Shown one piece after another: positions 8,302 through 17,273 of a DNA stretch of 64,000 nucleotides. The notes under the pieces are model-generated. The model was not told where the DNA came from, made no database searches, and was given only the letters and a program-made list of their open reading frames with translations. Numbering within the stretch: position 1 is the stretch's first letter; each line of letters begins with the position of its first letter. A program made the position numbers and the translations under genes. Source of the stretch: Cellvibrionaceae bacterium AOL6. Lineage in GTDB: Bacteria > Pseudomonadota > Gammaproteobacteria > Pseudomonadales > Cellvibrionaceae. The stretch is taken from NCBI GenBank assembly GCA_003265435.1, contig NOXC01000003.1, positions 186,001 through 250,000 of the forward strand, read 5' to 3'.

Positions 8302-9573
8302 ATGGAAGGTTCCTACAATTTGCTGTTGGTCTTTGCCTCGTACTGCGTAGCGGTGATCGCGGCCTATACGGCAATTTACTTTGGAACGAAAGTGTTTGAA
8401 CTGAGCGGTGGGAGCCGAAAGTTCTGGATGGCGGCAGGCGCGATGTGTCTGGGGTCGGGTATTTGGTCCATGCATTTTGTCGGCATGAGTGCCTACAACA
8501 TGCCGATGGATATGGAAATGTCGTTCAACGCGTGGATCACGGCCCTGTCGTGGGTGCCTGCCGTGCTGGCGTCGGCGCTGGCTCTGTATGTAATTACGCT
8601 GCCAAAAGCATCGGCGAAAAGCATTGCTGCCAGTGCGTTTATTATGGGCGCGGGGATTTTTTGCATGCACTACACCGGCATGTACGCGATGAAAATGGAC
8701 CCGCCCATTCAGTACGATACGCTGCTGGTTATTATCTCTGGGGTGATTGCGGTTGTCGCTTCGGGCGCGGCATTGGTGATTTGCCGTAAGGTACGGGAGG
8801 TGCCCGAGCGCTATGTATTGATCGTCAAGATCGTTGCCGCGTTGGTGATGGGCGTCGCGATTTGTGGCATGCACTATACCGGCATGGCGGCAGCCAGCTA
8901 CCCCATGGACGCCTCGATGGCGCACAGCAACAGTCTGCGTGGCGACTGGATGGGGATCCCCACTGCTGTGGCCGCGAGCATCTTTTTGCTGATCGCGGTT
9001 TATGTGGCTTACAGTGATTTTCGTGAAATTGAACGCCAAAAGCAGGCGTACCGGGAGAAAGTGGAAGCGGCAAAACGCACCGCGCTCTATGACCCTGTGA
9101 GTGGCCTGCCTAATCGAGCGTCGCTGGAAACAAAGGTCCTGGAAAAAATGCGCGTAAGTGAGCAAGGCGGCTCTCCGAAGCCTTTCACGCTCCTCTATTT
9201 TGAGCTAAACGATTATCGTCATTACACGCAAAGTGAGGGAGAAGCGTTTTCTCAAGCATTGATACAACGCTTTACGGAACAACTGAAAACCCACCTCAAT
9301 CAGGCAGAGGTCATCACGCGTTCCCGCTCGAATGGCTTTACCGCGATTTGCCCAAGTCTGTCGAAAGCTCAGCTGCAAGACACGCTCAACCCATTGATAA
9401 AAGCCTTGGCCATGCACACTTCAATCAAAGGCAAGGAGCTGCAAATAGCGTGGAGCTTTGGCTTGAGCGAATTTCCAAAGTCGGGCACCAATAGCCGCAA
9501 CCTAATCCGTCAATCACAGCAAATTCGTAACGAATTTAACGTATCGAGTTCAGCTAAAGTCAGTAATATGTAA
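8302..9573 (+). CDS. MHYT sensor protein with degenerate GGDEF domain
   Basis: This inner-membrane protein has 423 residues. The N-terminal MHYT domain (about 1-235) has seven predicted membrane helices with three MH-x-x-GM motifs near residues 57, 122 and 190, proposed to bind copper and sense O2, CO or NO. The C-terminal part (about 255-415) starts with the GGDEF-like YDPVSGLPNRASLE, but at the signature site it reads RSRSNGFTA. It therefore lacks the diguanylate cyclase residues and probably acts by binding nucleotide or protein. There is no EAL domain, which many MHYT proteins carry. It is followed by a strong terminator. Confidence 0.85.
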   Translation: MEGSYNLLLVFASYCVAVIAAYTAIYFGTKVFELSGGSRKFWMAAGAMCLGSGIWSMHFVGMSAYNMPMDMEMSFNAWITALSWVPAVLASALALYVITLPKASAKSIAASAFIMGAGIFCMHYTGMYAMKMDPPIQYDTLLVIISGVIAVVASGAALVICRKVREVPERYVLIVKIVAALVMGVAICGMHYTGMAAASYPMDASMAHSNSLRGDWMGIPTAVAASIFLLIAVYVAYSDFREIERQKQAYREKVEAAKRTALYDPVSGLPNRASLETKVLEKMRVSEQGGSPKPFTLLYFELNDYRHYTQSEGEAFSQALIQRFTEQLKTHLNQAEVITRSRSNGFTAICPSLSKAQLQDTLNPLIKALAMHTSIKGKELQIAWSFGLSEFPKSGTNSRNLIRQSQQIRNEFNVSSSAKVSNM

Positions 9574-9576
9574 AGT

Positions 9577-9605
9577 AAAGGCGAAGCCTAGATGGCTTCG
9601 CTTTT
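9577..9605 (+). terminator. Rho-independent terminator
   Basis: GCGAAGCC (9581-9588) pairs with GGCTTCGC (9594-9601) over a 5-base loop and is followed by TTTT. Upstream A and G extend the stem. It lies 4 bases after the MHYT gene stop and separates it from the convergent kinase/TPR gene. Confidence 0.88.
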
Positions 9606-9634
9606 ACCACACATTCGCTTTTCCGCATCGTACG

Positions 9635-10147
9635 CTATGGCAAGCTGTCTTTTAATTTCTGAAAAGCCCCTTTCAATTTATCGCCGGGGTTGCGATGCAG
9701 CGCATCGACTTCCTCACTCAATGCGAGCAGCGCCTCATTCTCAGGCGCGACGTAAAGTCCACGCTTGACCATCTTAGCGGCCTGACGATAGTCTCCTGCA
9801 AGGATTTCCAAACGCGCAAGGCGAACATATTCTTCCGCAATCTGGTTTAGCCCCGCGAGCGCCGCACCATTTTCTGCATCCAACAGAAGTACTTGGTTAA
9901 AATAATAGTAAGCGCTGTTTTCTCGAGGCGTACTCAAACGCTTATCTTCAATCGCAGCAACGCCTGAGCGCAGCAACGATTCAATTTCTATCGCATCGAT
10001 GCGCTTTAGGCCTTCGAGGGCATCTTCATGATTCTCGTCTAGCAGCAGTATTTGGCGGTAGTAATATCGAGCACTGTCGTCTTCGGGGTCCGTATACTGT
10101 GCTTGCGCATAGCGCGCTTCGGCTTCGCCTAATAAGCTTTTTATTTT
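9635..10147 (-). CDS. TPR-like repeat segment, probable C-terminal half of the Ser/Thr kinase gene
   Basis: The frame is open from 10147 and encodes about 170 residues of tandem TPR-like helices, visible as paired motifs ARYYYRQILLLDENHEDAL and AYYYFNQVLLLDAENGAAL, then YRQAAKMVKRGLYVAPENEA. No ATG or ribosome site exists at its beginning; only an internal TTG at 9976 could serve. It begins in the frame -1 to the kinase exactly where the kinase stops, so it looks like the periplasmic C-terminal part of that protein, cut off by a missing A. A true separate gene is possible but less likely. Confidence 0.75.
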   Translation of the reverse strand, partial: KIKSLLGEAEARYAQAQYTDPEDDSARYYYRQILLLDENHEDALEGLKRIDAIEIESLLRSGVAAIEDKRLSTPRENSAYYYFNQVLLLDAENGAALAGLNQIAEEYVRLARLEILAGDYRQAAKMVKRGLYVAPENEALLALSEEVDALHRNPGDKLKGAFQKLKDSLP

Positions 10148-11157
10148 TTATCGGTGTCACTTTCATAGAAGAGGCTGAAGCCAATAACACCGGACAGCAC
10201 CACGCCCGCCACCCAGGGGCCAAACTTTTTTAACTGCTTCTTTGACGACGCACTTACTTGAGGTGGAATCTGGACTGGTCGCTGTGCGGTGCCGGCCGAC
10301 GGCCTTAACTTCGTTGTCGTCGCGCCTTCAGGCGCGTCAACGAAGGAGGCGCTCGACTCAGGGCCCATCTGCTCTATCGCCGCGATTAAGGCTGTGCAAT
10401 TCTCGAAGCGATCGTTGGGCTGTTTAGCCAGCATTCGATTAACGAGAGGCTGCAGGTGCACAAGGGAATCAGGCAGCGTGGGTACAGGTGCCTGAACATG
10501 ATTGATCGCTGTACTGTTCGTGCCCTCACCTTTAAACACGTTTCGCCCGAGCAAGAGCTCAACCAGAACAACGCCGAGGCTGTAGATATCAGATCGCATA
10601 TCGACAGCGCGGCCTAGTACTTGTTCAGGGCTACTGTAAGAAGGGCTGCCAATCGCAAAACCCGCCTGAGTCAGGTCGGCATCTTGATCGAGATTTTTCG
10701 CGATACCGAAGTCCGTGAGCACCGCGTCGCCGTTGTCCCGAAACAGAATATTGGCAGGCTTGATATCGCGGTGAACAATGCCTTTGCGGTGCACGACCGC
10801 CAATCCACGCGCCAGGCCCGCTAATAGCGATAACGCATGAGTTTCGTCGCGGTAGCGATCCACCTTCCCGCGTAAATCACCACCGGAAAGGTACTCCATC
10901 ACAATATAGCTGCGACCGTCGTCAAGCGTCGCGATGTCGTAGATCGTAATCACATGGGGGTTATTCAAGCTGGCAATGAAGTGCGCTTCATTGATAAATC
11001 GCTCCAGCGCGGCTTCGTCATCCTGATGGCGAAGTATCTTGATCGCCACCTTGCGATTGAGTGACTCCTGCCTGGCAAGATACACCGTCGCCATACCTCC
11101 ACGCCCCAATTCCGCGAGCACGGAATAGCCGGGTATTTGGATTGCGGGGGAGGACAT
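10141..11157 (-). CDS. PknB/Hanks-type serine/threonine protein kinase, apparently truncated by a frameshift
   Basis: The kinase domain (about residues 10-270) has the glycine loop GRGGMATV, the ATP-binding lysine K40 (VAIK), the catalytic HRDIKPANIL with D131 and the DFG motif at D149, followed by GSPSYSSPEQ and SDIYSLGV. A linker leads to one membrane helix (WVAGVVLSGVIGFSLFY, about 315-331), after which the frame stops at DTDKK. Adding one A to the A6 run (plus-strand T6, 10144-10149) joins it to the TPR segment. I chose the ATG at 11157, as the domain starts directly after it; an upstream ATG at 11199 is possible. Targets are unknown. Confidence 0.9.
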   Translation of the reverse strand: MSSPAIQIPGYSVLAELGRGGMATVYLARQESLNRKVAIKILRHQDDEAALERFINEAHFIASLNNPHVITIYDIATLDDGRSYIVMEYLSGGDLRGKVDRYRDETHALSLLAGLARGLAVVHRKGIVHRDIKPANILFRDNGDAVLTDFGIAKNLDQDADLTQAGFAIGSPSYSSPEQVLGRAVDMRSDIYSLGVVLVELLLGRNVFKGEGTNSTAINHVQAPVPTLPDSLVHLQPLVNRMLAKQPNDRFENCTALIAAIEQMGPESSASFVDAPEGATTTKLRPSAGTAQRPVQIPPQVSASSKKQLKKFGPWVAGVVLSGVIGFSLFYESDTDKK

Positions 11158-11268
11158 CGGGCACACGCCTTGTAGCAGAACATTCGGGGCGACAATCATA
11201 CCACCGGCATGTCATTGTTTTAAACGCGTGTGCCTCATCTCTGGCAATGCATGCTCGGTACGCCTCAC

Positions 11269-13083
11269 TCAGGGCACATATTCAAATGCGCCGGGGTCCA
11301 TCTGCGCCTCACCGTCCCCATCGGCGTCCACCGCTCTGGCAAACGCGCCGCCACGCTGATCGGTGTCGGGTTCGGGAATGGCCGCGCTGATGCGATCCGT
11401 TGGGTCCACAATCGTTGTGGTGCCTTCAAACGGAGGACGGATGCGCACAACGAAGGTAAAACCCCCTTCTCGGGATAGACTGTCTGCGCTCACGGAGCCC
11501 GAAAAGTTGATGTCATCCGGGTTTAAAAGGCTGGAGGTAAAGGTACAGTTACTGTCCTTGATGAGGTTGCCGCCCGAACTTTTCGCCGCGCCATTGCAAT
11601 CGGCTTCGGTACCGTTATTCGCCAACAGGCTGTTTTTGATCAAGGTATTACTGCCTGAGGCTGAAGCCAAGCCGCCCTGATCGTTGCTGATGACGCTGAC
11701 AAAATTGAGCGTCAGCTCGCCGTGGTTATTGATCGCGTAATCGGGCGAACCGTCATTATCATTTTCAGCGACGGTGACGTTGGTCAGCGACAGCGAGCCA
11801 GGGTCGCCGTCGTCACCCCCATTTACAAACACCGCAGCATTGAACCGCGCCTTGTTCAGCGCAATTAAACTATTGTCAATTTTTGTTTGCGCACCACTTT
11901 CGACATAGAGCCCACCGGCAAAACCGGTTCCACCAATTTTGTTATTGACGATGGCAAGCTCATAGCCCACCAGCGTCCCGTAGTTGGCAATGCCCACACC
12001 GCGGTTCATCGAAAACACACCCGCCGGAGCATTCGCACCCGCACCTAAGTGATTATCGTACACCGCAACCCGCTCCAGCCGCAGACGCCCCTGGTTCAAA
12101 ATCCCGCCACCCGGGCGATCGTAGGCTAGGCCATTCAATATCGCGAGCTTGTTGAAAAACGCAAAGCCATCTTCACCGTTCGCACCCACGTGGACATCAA
12201 AGACGCGATCAATTTCACCGCCATCCACTTTCGCAAACACGTTGTCCGAGCCGGCAAGATCGATTTCATTCGTCACAGGTACCATAAAGCTTGTGCCTAT
12301 GGATTCCTGCGTCTGCATAAAATGCCCGATATGAATACCGTTGCTGGCGGCCCCCACTATCGCAACCGAGTCGGTAATATCCAGATCGCCCCAGGCATCT
12401 TCTGGTGTGTCGTCCTGCTCCGGGGCACCGGGCTTGACGCGCGTCAGGGTGTAACGGCCGTTCGGCACACGAATTAAATCGACCCCCTCCCGCGCATTCG
12501 CTTCCATTACCGCCGCACGCAAGGAACAGGGAATCTCACCACCGCCTGGCAGGGTTTCGCTATCGGGAGAAGTGGGGGTCGACGAGGTATTGCACACGCC
12601 ATCGCCCGGCTGGGCATCGGGCAAATCATCAAAGCGGTTGACGTCGAAGATTTTCGACGCGGATACAATACCGTCGCATAAAGGGTCGGTGCCGCTAATA
12701 CTCTGCACGTAAGCGCCCTCTTCCGGGAACGTTTCGGACTTTGTACTGCCCGCTTTGTAGTCGACCACAAAGCGATAGGCCACCAATTGCTCACACGCGG
12801 CCACCGCCACATCGGTTTGCCACAGGCCTTCGCCTGCACTGTTCAGCCCGCTGCCCGTCAGCGGCGCACTGGGGCCGGACTCCAGCTCCACCGTCACGCC
12901 GTTGATGGTGACGTTTCCGCGCTTGCTCAGCTCCGCTTCAAAACGTTGCAGATTGACCGGCGGATTGTGACTGAGGTTGGGCCCCGTTCGGTCCACGAGA
13001 TTTACCGAGCAGGCAGGAAGAAACAAGGCACCGGCAAGGATGGTCACGGTGTCACGCGCACGGCGTAAGGTCTCAACATTCAT
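11269..13083 (-). CDS. CSLREA-type beta-helix lipoprotein
   Basis: This 604-residue exported lipoprotein has a signal peptide ending in a LPAC lipobox (ILAGALFLPACS). It carries the CSLRAAVMEANA motif of the CSLREA domain, followed by repeated Asn/Gly-rich segments (GGGILNQGRLRLERVAVYDN, GIANYGTLVGYELAIVNNK) typical of right-handed parallel beta-helices such as chlamydial polymorphic proteins. It ends RAVDADGDGEAQMDPGAFEY, the usual close of such proteins. The ATG at 13083 has an AAGGAG ribosome site; the frame is open upstream to 13146. It probably displays or binds polymers at the cell surface. It is divergent from the DUF1592 operon. Confidence 0.85.
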   Translation of the reverse strand: MNVETLRRARDTVTILAGALFLPACSVNLVDRTGPNLSHNPPVNLQRFEAELSKRGNVTINGVTVELESGPSAPLTGSGLNSAGEGLWQTDVAVAACEQLVAYRFVVDYKAGSTKSETFPEEGAYVQSISGTDPLCDGIVSASKIFDVNRFDDLPDAQPGDGVCNTSSTPTSPDSETLPGGGEIPCSLRAAVMEANAREGVDLIRVPNGRYTLTRVKPGAPEQDDTPEDAWGDLDITDSVAIVGAASNGIHIGHFMQTQESIGTSFMVPVTNEIDLAGSDNVFAKVDGGEIDRVFDVHVGANGEDGFAFFNKLAILNGLAYDRPGGGILNQGRLRLERVAVYDNHLGAGANAPAGVFSMNRGVGIANYGTLVGYELAIVNNKIGGTGFAGGLYVESGAQTKIDNSLIALNKARFNAAVFVNGGDDGDPGSLSLTNVTVAENDNDGSPDYAINNHGELTLNFVSVISNDQGGLASASGSNTLIKNSLLANNGTEADCNGAAKSSGGNLIKDSNCTFTSSLLNPDDINFSGSVSADSLSREGGFTFVVRIRPPFEGTTTIVDPTDRISAAIPEPDTDQRGGAFARAVDADGDGEAQMDPGAFEYVP

Positions 13084-13516
13084 AGAGCACTCCTTGCAAT
13101 ATGTGTGAGTAAGAGAGGCTTGGATGTGGCGACTGCGTCCTGCCAATCACGAAGGAAAGGCCGACAATAATGGATGCACAAATGGAAGTAAATCCTCACC
13201 GACAACTTGTCACCTAGGCTCACTTTGGCGCCGAATATCGCGACACGATGTGGAACGTGCTGTACGTCCACGTCGTTCTACAGCGTGCCAAGGCCTGCGA
13301 CCGCGCACGCGCTTAAAAAGACCACATTATTCGTAGGGCCACCAAAATCGCGCACCTGGAGGTCACAGCAGGCATCAATGCATACACAGAAGCCAAATTT
13401 ACAGATGATGTAAGCCCCTGTATTTCATCGACTTTCATCCAAATCATGTCCAACCGGTCAAGATTTGGCGTAGTTATTGCTGCTGCCGACACATAAATCA
13501 TTTTGGACGCAGCCTC
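13084..13516. other. 433-base divergent intergenic region
   Basis: It separates the CSLREA lipoprotein gene from the DUF1592 operon and must hold both promoters. I see no confident -35/-10 pair, no strong palindrome and no small gene. Confidence 0.4.
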
Positions 13517-15940
13517 ATGTCAACGTTAAGCCCTCCCTCCCGCCGCCTGGCGTGGGGCACCCTTGCACTCTGGTTCGCTGGCGCTCTCAGTACCGGTGCG
13601 CAGGCTTACAGCCCGGAGGACTTTCTCGACGAGTATTGCGAGCGCTGCCACAACGATGAACGGCTGTCTGGCAATTGGTCGCTGAGCATGCTCGATACCG
13701 GGGATATCGCGGAAGGTCTGCAGTTGCACGAATGGGAAAACATCCTGCGTGTTATTGAGCGAGGCGAAATGCCTCCACAGAGTCGACGCCGTAAACCCCC
13801 AAGCGCAGACGAGCAAGCACAATTCACTCAGTGGCTGGTCGACGCTCTGGACAGTCGCGCGGCAGCCTACCCCGACCCCGGCCGCGCCACCCTTCGACGC
13901 CTGAATCGCAATGAGTACAGCAATGCCGTACGCGACTTGCTGCATCTCGACATGGACATTAGCGAGGCCCTACCTGCTGACGACACCGGCTACGGTTTTG
14001 ACAATATTGCCGATGTGCTTTCCGTTTCACCCACCTTGATGGATCGCTACCTCGCGGTGGCGGAAAAAGTCAGCCAGATGGCGGTGGGATTGACCGCACC
14101 CCAAGCCTATGTCACGACCTATGTGCTCCCCAAAGACGGCTCCATTCTTAATCAGGGTGTGCCGTCTTACGATTGGCGAATGAGTACGGACTTGCCTCTG
14201 GATTCACGCGGCGGAGGGGCTTTTGCGTACTACGCGCCCTATGACGGCGAATATGTCATCAGCGGTTTCCTGAACTCCAATACCAACAACGAAGTCGATC
14301 GACTCGAACAGAATCGGGTCGAGACACGTGTGCAACTCAGCGCGGGGCCGCACAGCATCGGCATGAGTTTTCGCAAAAACCTGAGCCTCGATGAACGCGT
14401 ACAGGTATTGAACAATACAACCGATCGCGTCCCACTGCCCACTGAGGCGCCAACAGAGTTGCAGCTCGATTTCATAGTGGACGGCGCGCGCGTCGCGTCC
14501 ACCACGGTGCCCTCTTATTACATGTCGGATCGCTACGCACAGCACAATTTTCTGCGCGATGTGCTGCAGATCGATGTCGACGGCCCCTACAACATCACAG
14601 GCTTGAGTGACACGCCCAGCCGTAAAAAGATTTTCAGTTGCGAGCCCAACTTCCTGCCCGGCTCGGAACGTCGTTGCGCGAAAAAAATCGTGTCAGCGTT
14701 GGCTGAACAAGCGTACCGCCAGCCATTACAGAACGAAGAACTCGACAGTTTGATGGCGCTGTACAACACCATTGAAGAAGAGGACCAGTTCGAGCAAAAC
14801 ATCGCCACCATGATTCAGGCCATACTGGTTTCCCCGCGGTTTATCTTCGTGCAAGAACGTGAGCCGGAAAACAACAGCGCGCCAATGTATGCGATTAATG
14901 ACTACGAATTTGCCACCCGCCTCGCGTTGTTTTTATGGAGCAGTCTGCCCGACGACACCCTGCTCACACTCGCCGAGAAAGGCACGTTGCGTGAACCCGA
15001 CATACTCAAAGCCCAAATCGCGCGCATGCTCGAAGACAAACGCGGCCAGGCCTTAACGGAAAATTTCGCCGGCCAGTGGCTGTATCTTCGTAACTTAGAG
15101 CACCACCGCGCAGACGTGTACGAATACCCAGAGTTTGATGCGCCGCTGCGCGAGGCCATGCGTAAAGAAAGTGAATTGTTCTTTGCCTCCATCGTGGCCG
15201 ACAATCTGAGCGTGCTCACATTTTTGAAAAGCGACTACAGCTTTCTCAACGAACGTCTGGCAGAGCATTATCACATTGAGGGCGTGTCCGGCCCGGCTTT
15301 TCGTAAAGTGACGCTTCCGGCCAATGCACCGCGCGGTGGCCTGCTCGGTCAAGCCAGTATTCTTACGGTGACATCCTACGCAAATCACACCTCGGTCGTG
15401 CGTCGTGGAAAGTGGATACTGGATAACCTGCTTGCCGCACCACCTCCACCACCTCCACCGGACATCCCCGCACTGATGCGGAAGAAAGCGGGCAAAGCCC
15501 TCAGCGCACGTGAGCAATTGGCGCTGCACAGTGAAGACCCGGCCTGCGCATCTTGCCACGTCAAAATGGACCCACTCGGGCTCGCGCTGGAAAACTTCGA
15601 TGCGGTGGGCGGCTTCCGGCTTTTCGATGAAGGTCTGCATATCGATGCGGCAACGAAAATGCCTGACGGCACCGCATTTGAAGGCCTTTCCGGTTTACAG
15701 GACGTACTGCTTGCGCGGGGTGAACAATTTGCCTCGGCATTTACCCAGCGTTTGATGACCTACGCGCTTGCGCGCGGCCTCGAACCCTACGATCAACCCG
15801 TTGTGCGCGACATCGTGCGTGCAGCGGAAACGGACCACTACGCCATCCAAAGCATTATTTACGGCATTGCAACAAGTCAGCCGTTTAACTACAGGAGGTC
15901 TACACATGAATTCGAAGCGCGGTACGCCAGCAATGAGTAA
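13517..15940 (+). CDS. DUF1587/DUF1592/DUF1595/DUF1588/DUF1585 di-haem exported protein
   Basis: This 807-residue protein has a signal peptide (cut near residue 30) and two C-x-x-C-H haem sites, CERCH at 41-45 and CASCH at 677-681. Recognisable family blocks are ATLRRLNRNEYSNAVRDLL (DUF1587), LAEQAYRQPLQNEEL (DUF1595), FATRLALFLWSSLPDDTLL (DUF1592), GLLGQASILTVTSYANHTS (DUF1588) and FTQRLMTYALARGLEPYD (DUF1585). Such proteins are common in planctomycetes and some marine proteobacteria, usually paired with DUF1552; the reaction is unknown. A middle segment (about 210-345) looks like a carbohydrate-binding fold insertion. It is the first gene of a five-gene operon. Confidence 0.92.
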   Translation: MSTLSPPSRRLAWGTLALWFAGALSTGAQAYSPEDFLDEYCERCHNDERLSGNWSLSMLDTGDIAEGLQLHEWENILRVIERGEMPPQSRRRKPPSADEQAQFTQWLVDALDSRAAAYPDPGRATLRRLNRNEYSNAVRDLLHLDMDISEALPADDTGYGFDNIADVLSVSPTLMDRYLAVAEKVSQMAVGLTAPQAYVTTYVLPKDGSILNQGVPSYDWRMSTDLPLDSRGGGAFAYYAPYDGEYVISGFLNSNTNNEVDRLEQNRVETRVQLSAGPHSIGMSFRKNLSLDERVQVLNNTTDRVPLPTEAPTELQLDFIVDGARVASTTVPSYYMSDRYAQHNFLRDVLQIDVDGPYNITGLSDTPSRKKIFSCEPNFLPGSERRCAKKIVSALAEQAYRQPLQNEELDSLMALYNTIEEEDQFEQNIATMIQAILVSPRFIFVQEREPENNSAPMYAINDYEFATRLALFLWSSLPDDTLLTLAEKGTLREPDILKAQIARMLEDKRGQALTENFAGQWLYLRNLEHHRADVYEYPEFDAPLREAMRKESELFFASIVADNLSVLTFLKSDYSFLNERLAEHYHIEGVSGPAFRKVTLPANAPRGGLLGQASILTVTSYANHTSVVRRGKWILDNLLAAPPPPPPPDIPALMRKKAGKALSAREQLALHSEDPACASCHVKMDPLGLALENFDAVGGFRLFDEGLHIDAATKMPDGTAFEGLSGLQDVLLARGEQFASAFTQRLMTYALARGLEPYDQPVVRDIVRAAETDHYAIQSIIYGIATSQPFNYRRSTHEFEARYASNE

Positions 15941-17273
15941 ACACACACATTCCTCCCGACGACAGTTCCTTCGAGGCGCAGGCTTCATGCTCGCTCTGCC
16001 AGCCATGAGTTCGCTGCTGCCTCGAGCCCTTGCCAATGCGCCCGCGCCGAAGGCCCAGCGGCTCAGTATTTTTTATTCCCCTAATGGCATGCGTATGCCA
16101 GAGTTTGTACCCAAAGAAAGCGGTTTGAATTACCAGACAACCGAAGTGTTGAAACCCCTGCACGCGCAAAAAGACCGCTTTTCAGTCGTCACTGGGCTCG
16201 CACACTACCAGGCCAACGCACTGGGCGATGGCCCCGGTGCTCACGGTCGCAGTTGCGCGACGTATTTAACCGGCGTGCATCCAAAACGTACCGAAGGCGC
16301 GGACATTTATTGCGGGCTCTCGATGGACCAACTGGTCGCAAACCATATCGGTCAACAAAGCCAACTCGCCTCACTGGAACTCGGTATAGAACCTCCGAGC
16401 CTGCTCGGCAGTTGTGATGTCGGCTATAGCTGCACGTACACCAATACGATGAGTTGGCGCAGCCCTACCGCGCCCCTGCCGGTCACGGTAAAACCACGGG
16501 ATGCGTTTGAGCGATTGTTCGGCAATACCGTCGGGCTCAATGAACACGAGCGTAAACAGATGCTCGCGTCCAAGGCCAGCGTGCTGGACTTTGTGCTCGA
16601 AGACGCATCGCGTTTGTCCGGCAAACTGGGCGAGCAGGATCGTCATAAAATGGCAGAGTACCTTGACTCTATTCGTTCCGTAGAACGTCGAGTAGAAAAG
16701 TCGATGGAGCAGGAGCTTGAAATCGACCTCGGTGACATGACCATGCCCGCGGGCATTCCCGACGATTTTGAAGAACACGTGCATATGATGATTGACCTGC
16801 AGGTGCTCGCGTTACAAAGTGATTTAACCCGCGTGTGCACCTTTATGCTGGGCCGAGAACTCAGCAACCGAGCCTACCCGCAAATCGGCGTGCCGGACTC
16901 GCACCACAGTCTGAGTCATCACGGCGGCGACGAGGAAAAAATTGCAAAGCTGATTAAAATTAATCAGCTTCATCTCGCACAATACGGCTACCTGCTCGAT
17001 AAACTCGCAAACACCCCTGACGGCGAAGGCAGCCTACTCGACAGCACCTTAGTGATGGGGGGAGCCAGTCTCGGTGAGCCCAATGATCACGACTGCATGG
17101 ATCTGCCCGCATTAATTGCCGGTGGCGGTATCGCAGGGAACCGTCATATCGCGTTGCCCAAAGACACCCCCATGTGTAATTTAATGCTGTCGTTGATTCA
17201 GGAGCTGGGTATTCCCGCCGACAGCTTCGGTGACAGTACGGGTACCCTTTCTGAACTACGGATGTATTCGTGA
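15906..17273 (+). CDS. DUF1552 protein, Tat-exported
   Basis: This 455-residue protein has a twin-arginine signal (SSRRQFLRGAGFMLALPAMS, RR at 18-19), implying that it is folded, perhaps with a cofactor, before export. The body matches the DUF1552 family (RLSIFYSPNGMRMPEF, GPGAHGRSCATYLTGVHPKR, LGIEPPS, CNLMLSLIQELGI), a relative of the DUF1501/alkaline-phosphatase-like superfamily. The ATG at 15906 has a full AGGAGG site 8 bases upstream and overlaps the end of the DUF1592 gene by 35 bases, so the pair is translationally coupled. It is the constant partner of DUF1592 proteins; its activity is unknown. Confidence 0.92.
   Translation: MNSKRGTPAMSKHTHSSRRQFLRGAGFMLALPAMSSLLPRALANAPAPKAQRLSIFYSPNGMRMPEFVPKESGLNYQTTEVLKPLHAQKDRFSVVTGLAHYQANALGDGPGAHGRSCATYLTGVHPKRTEGADIYCGLSMDQLVANHIGQQSQLASLELGIEPPSLLGSCDVGYSCTYTNTMSWRSPTAPLPVTVKPRDAFERLFGNTVGLNEHERKQMLASKASVLDFVLEDASRLSGKLGEQDRHKMAEYLDSIRSVERRVEKSMEQELEIDLGDMTMPAGIPDDFEEHVHMMIDLQVLALQSDLTRVCTFMLGRELSNRAYPQIGVPDSHHSLSHHGGDEEKIAKLIKINQLHLAQYGYLLDKLANTPDGEGSLLDSTLVMGGASLGEPNDHDCMDLPALIAGGGIAGNRHIALPKDTPMCNLMLSLIQELGIPADSFGDSTGTLSELRMYS

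Noticed and set aside
8206-9165. Open frame opposite the MHYT gene
   Set aside because: It is basic, His/Arg-rich shadow translation overlapping a confident gene.
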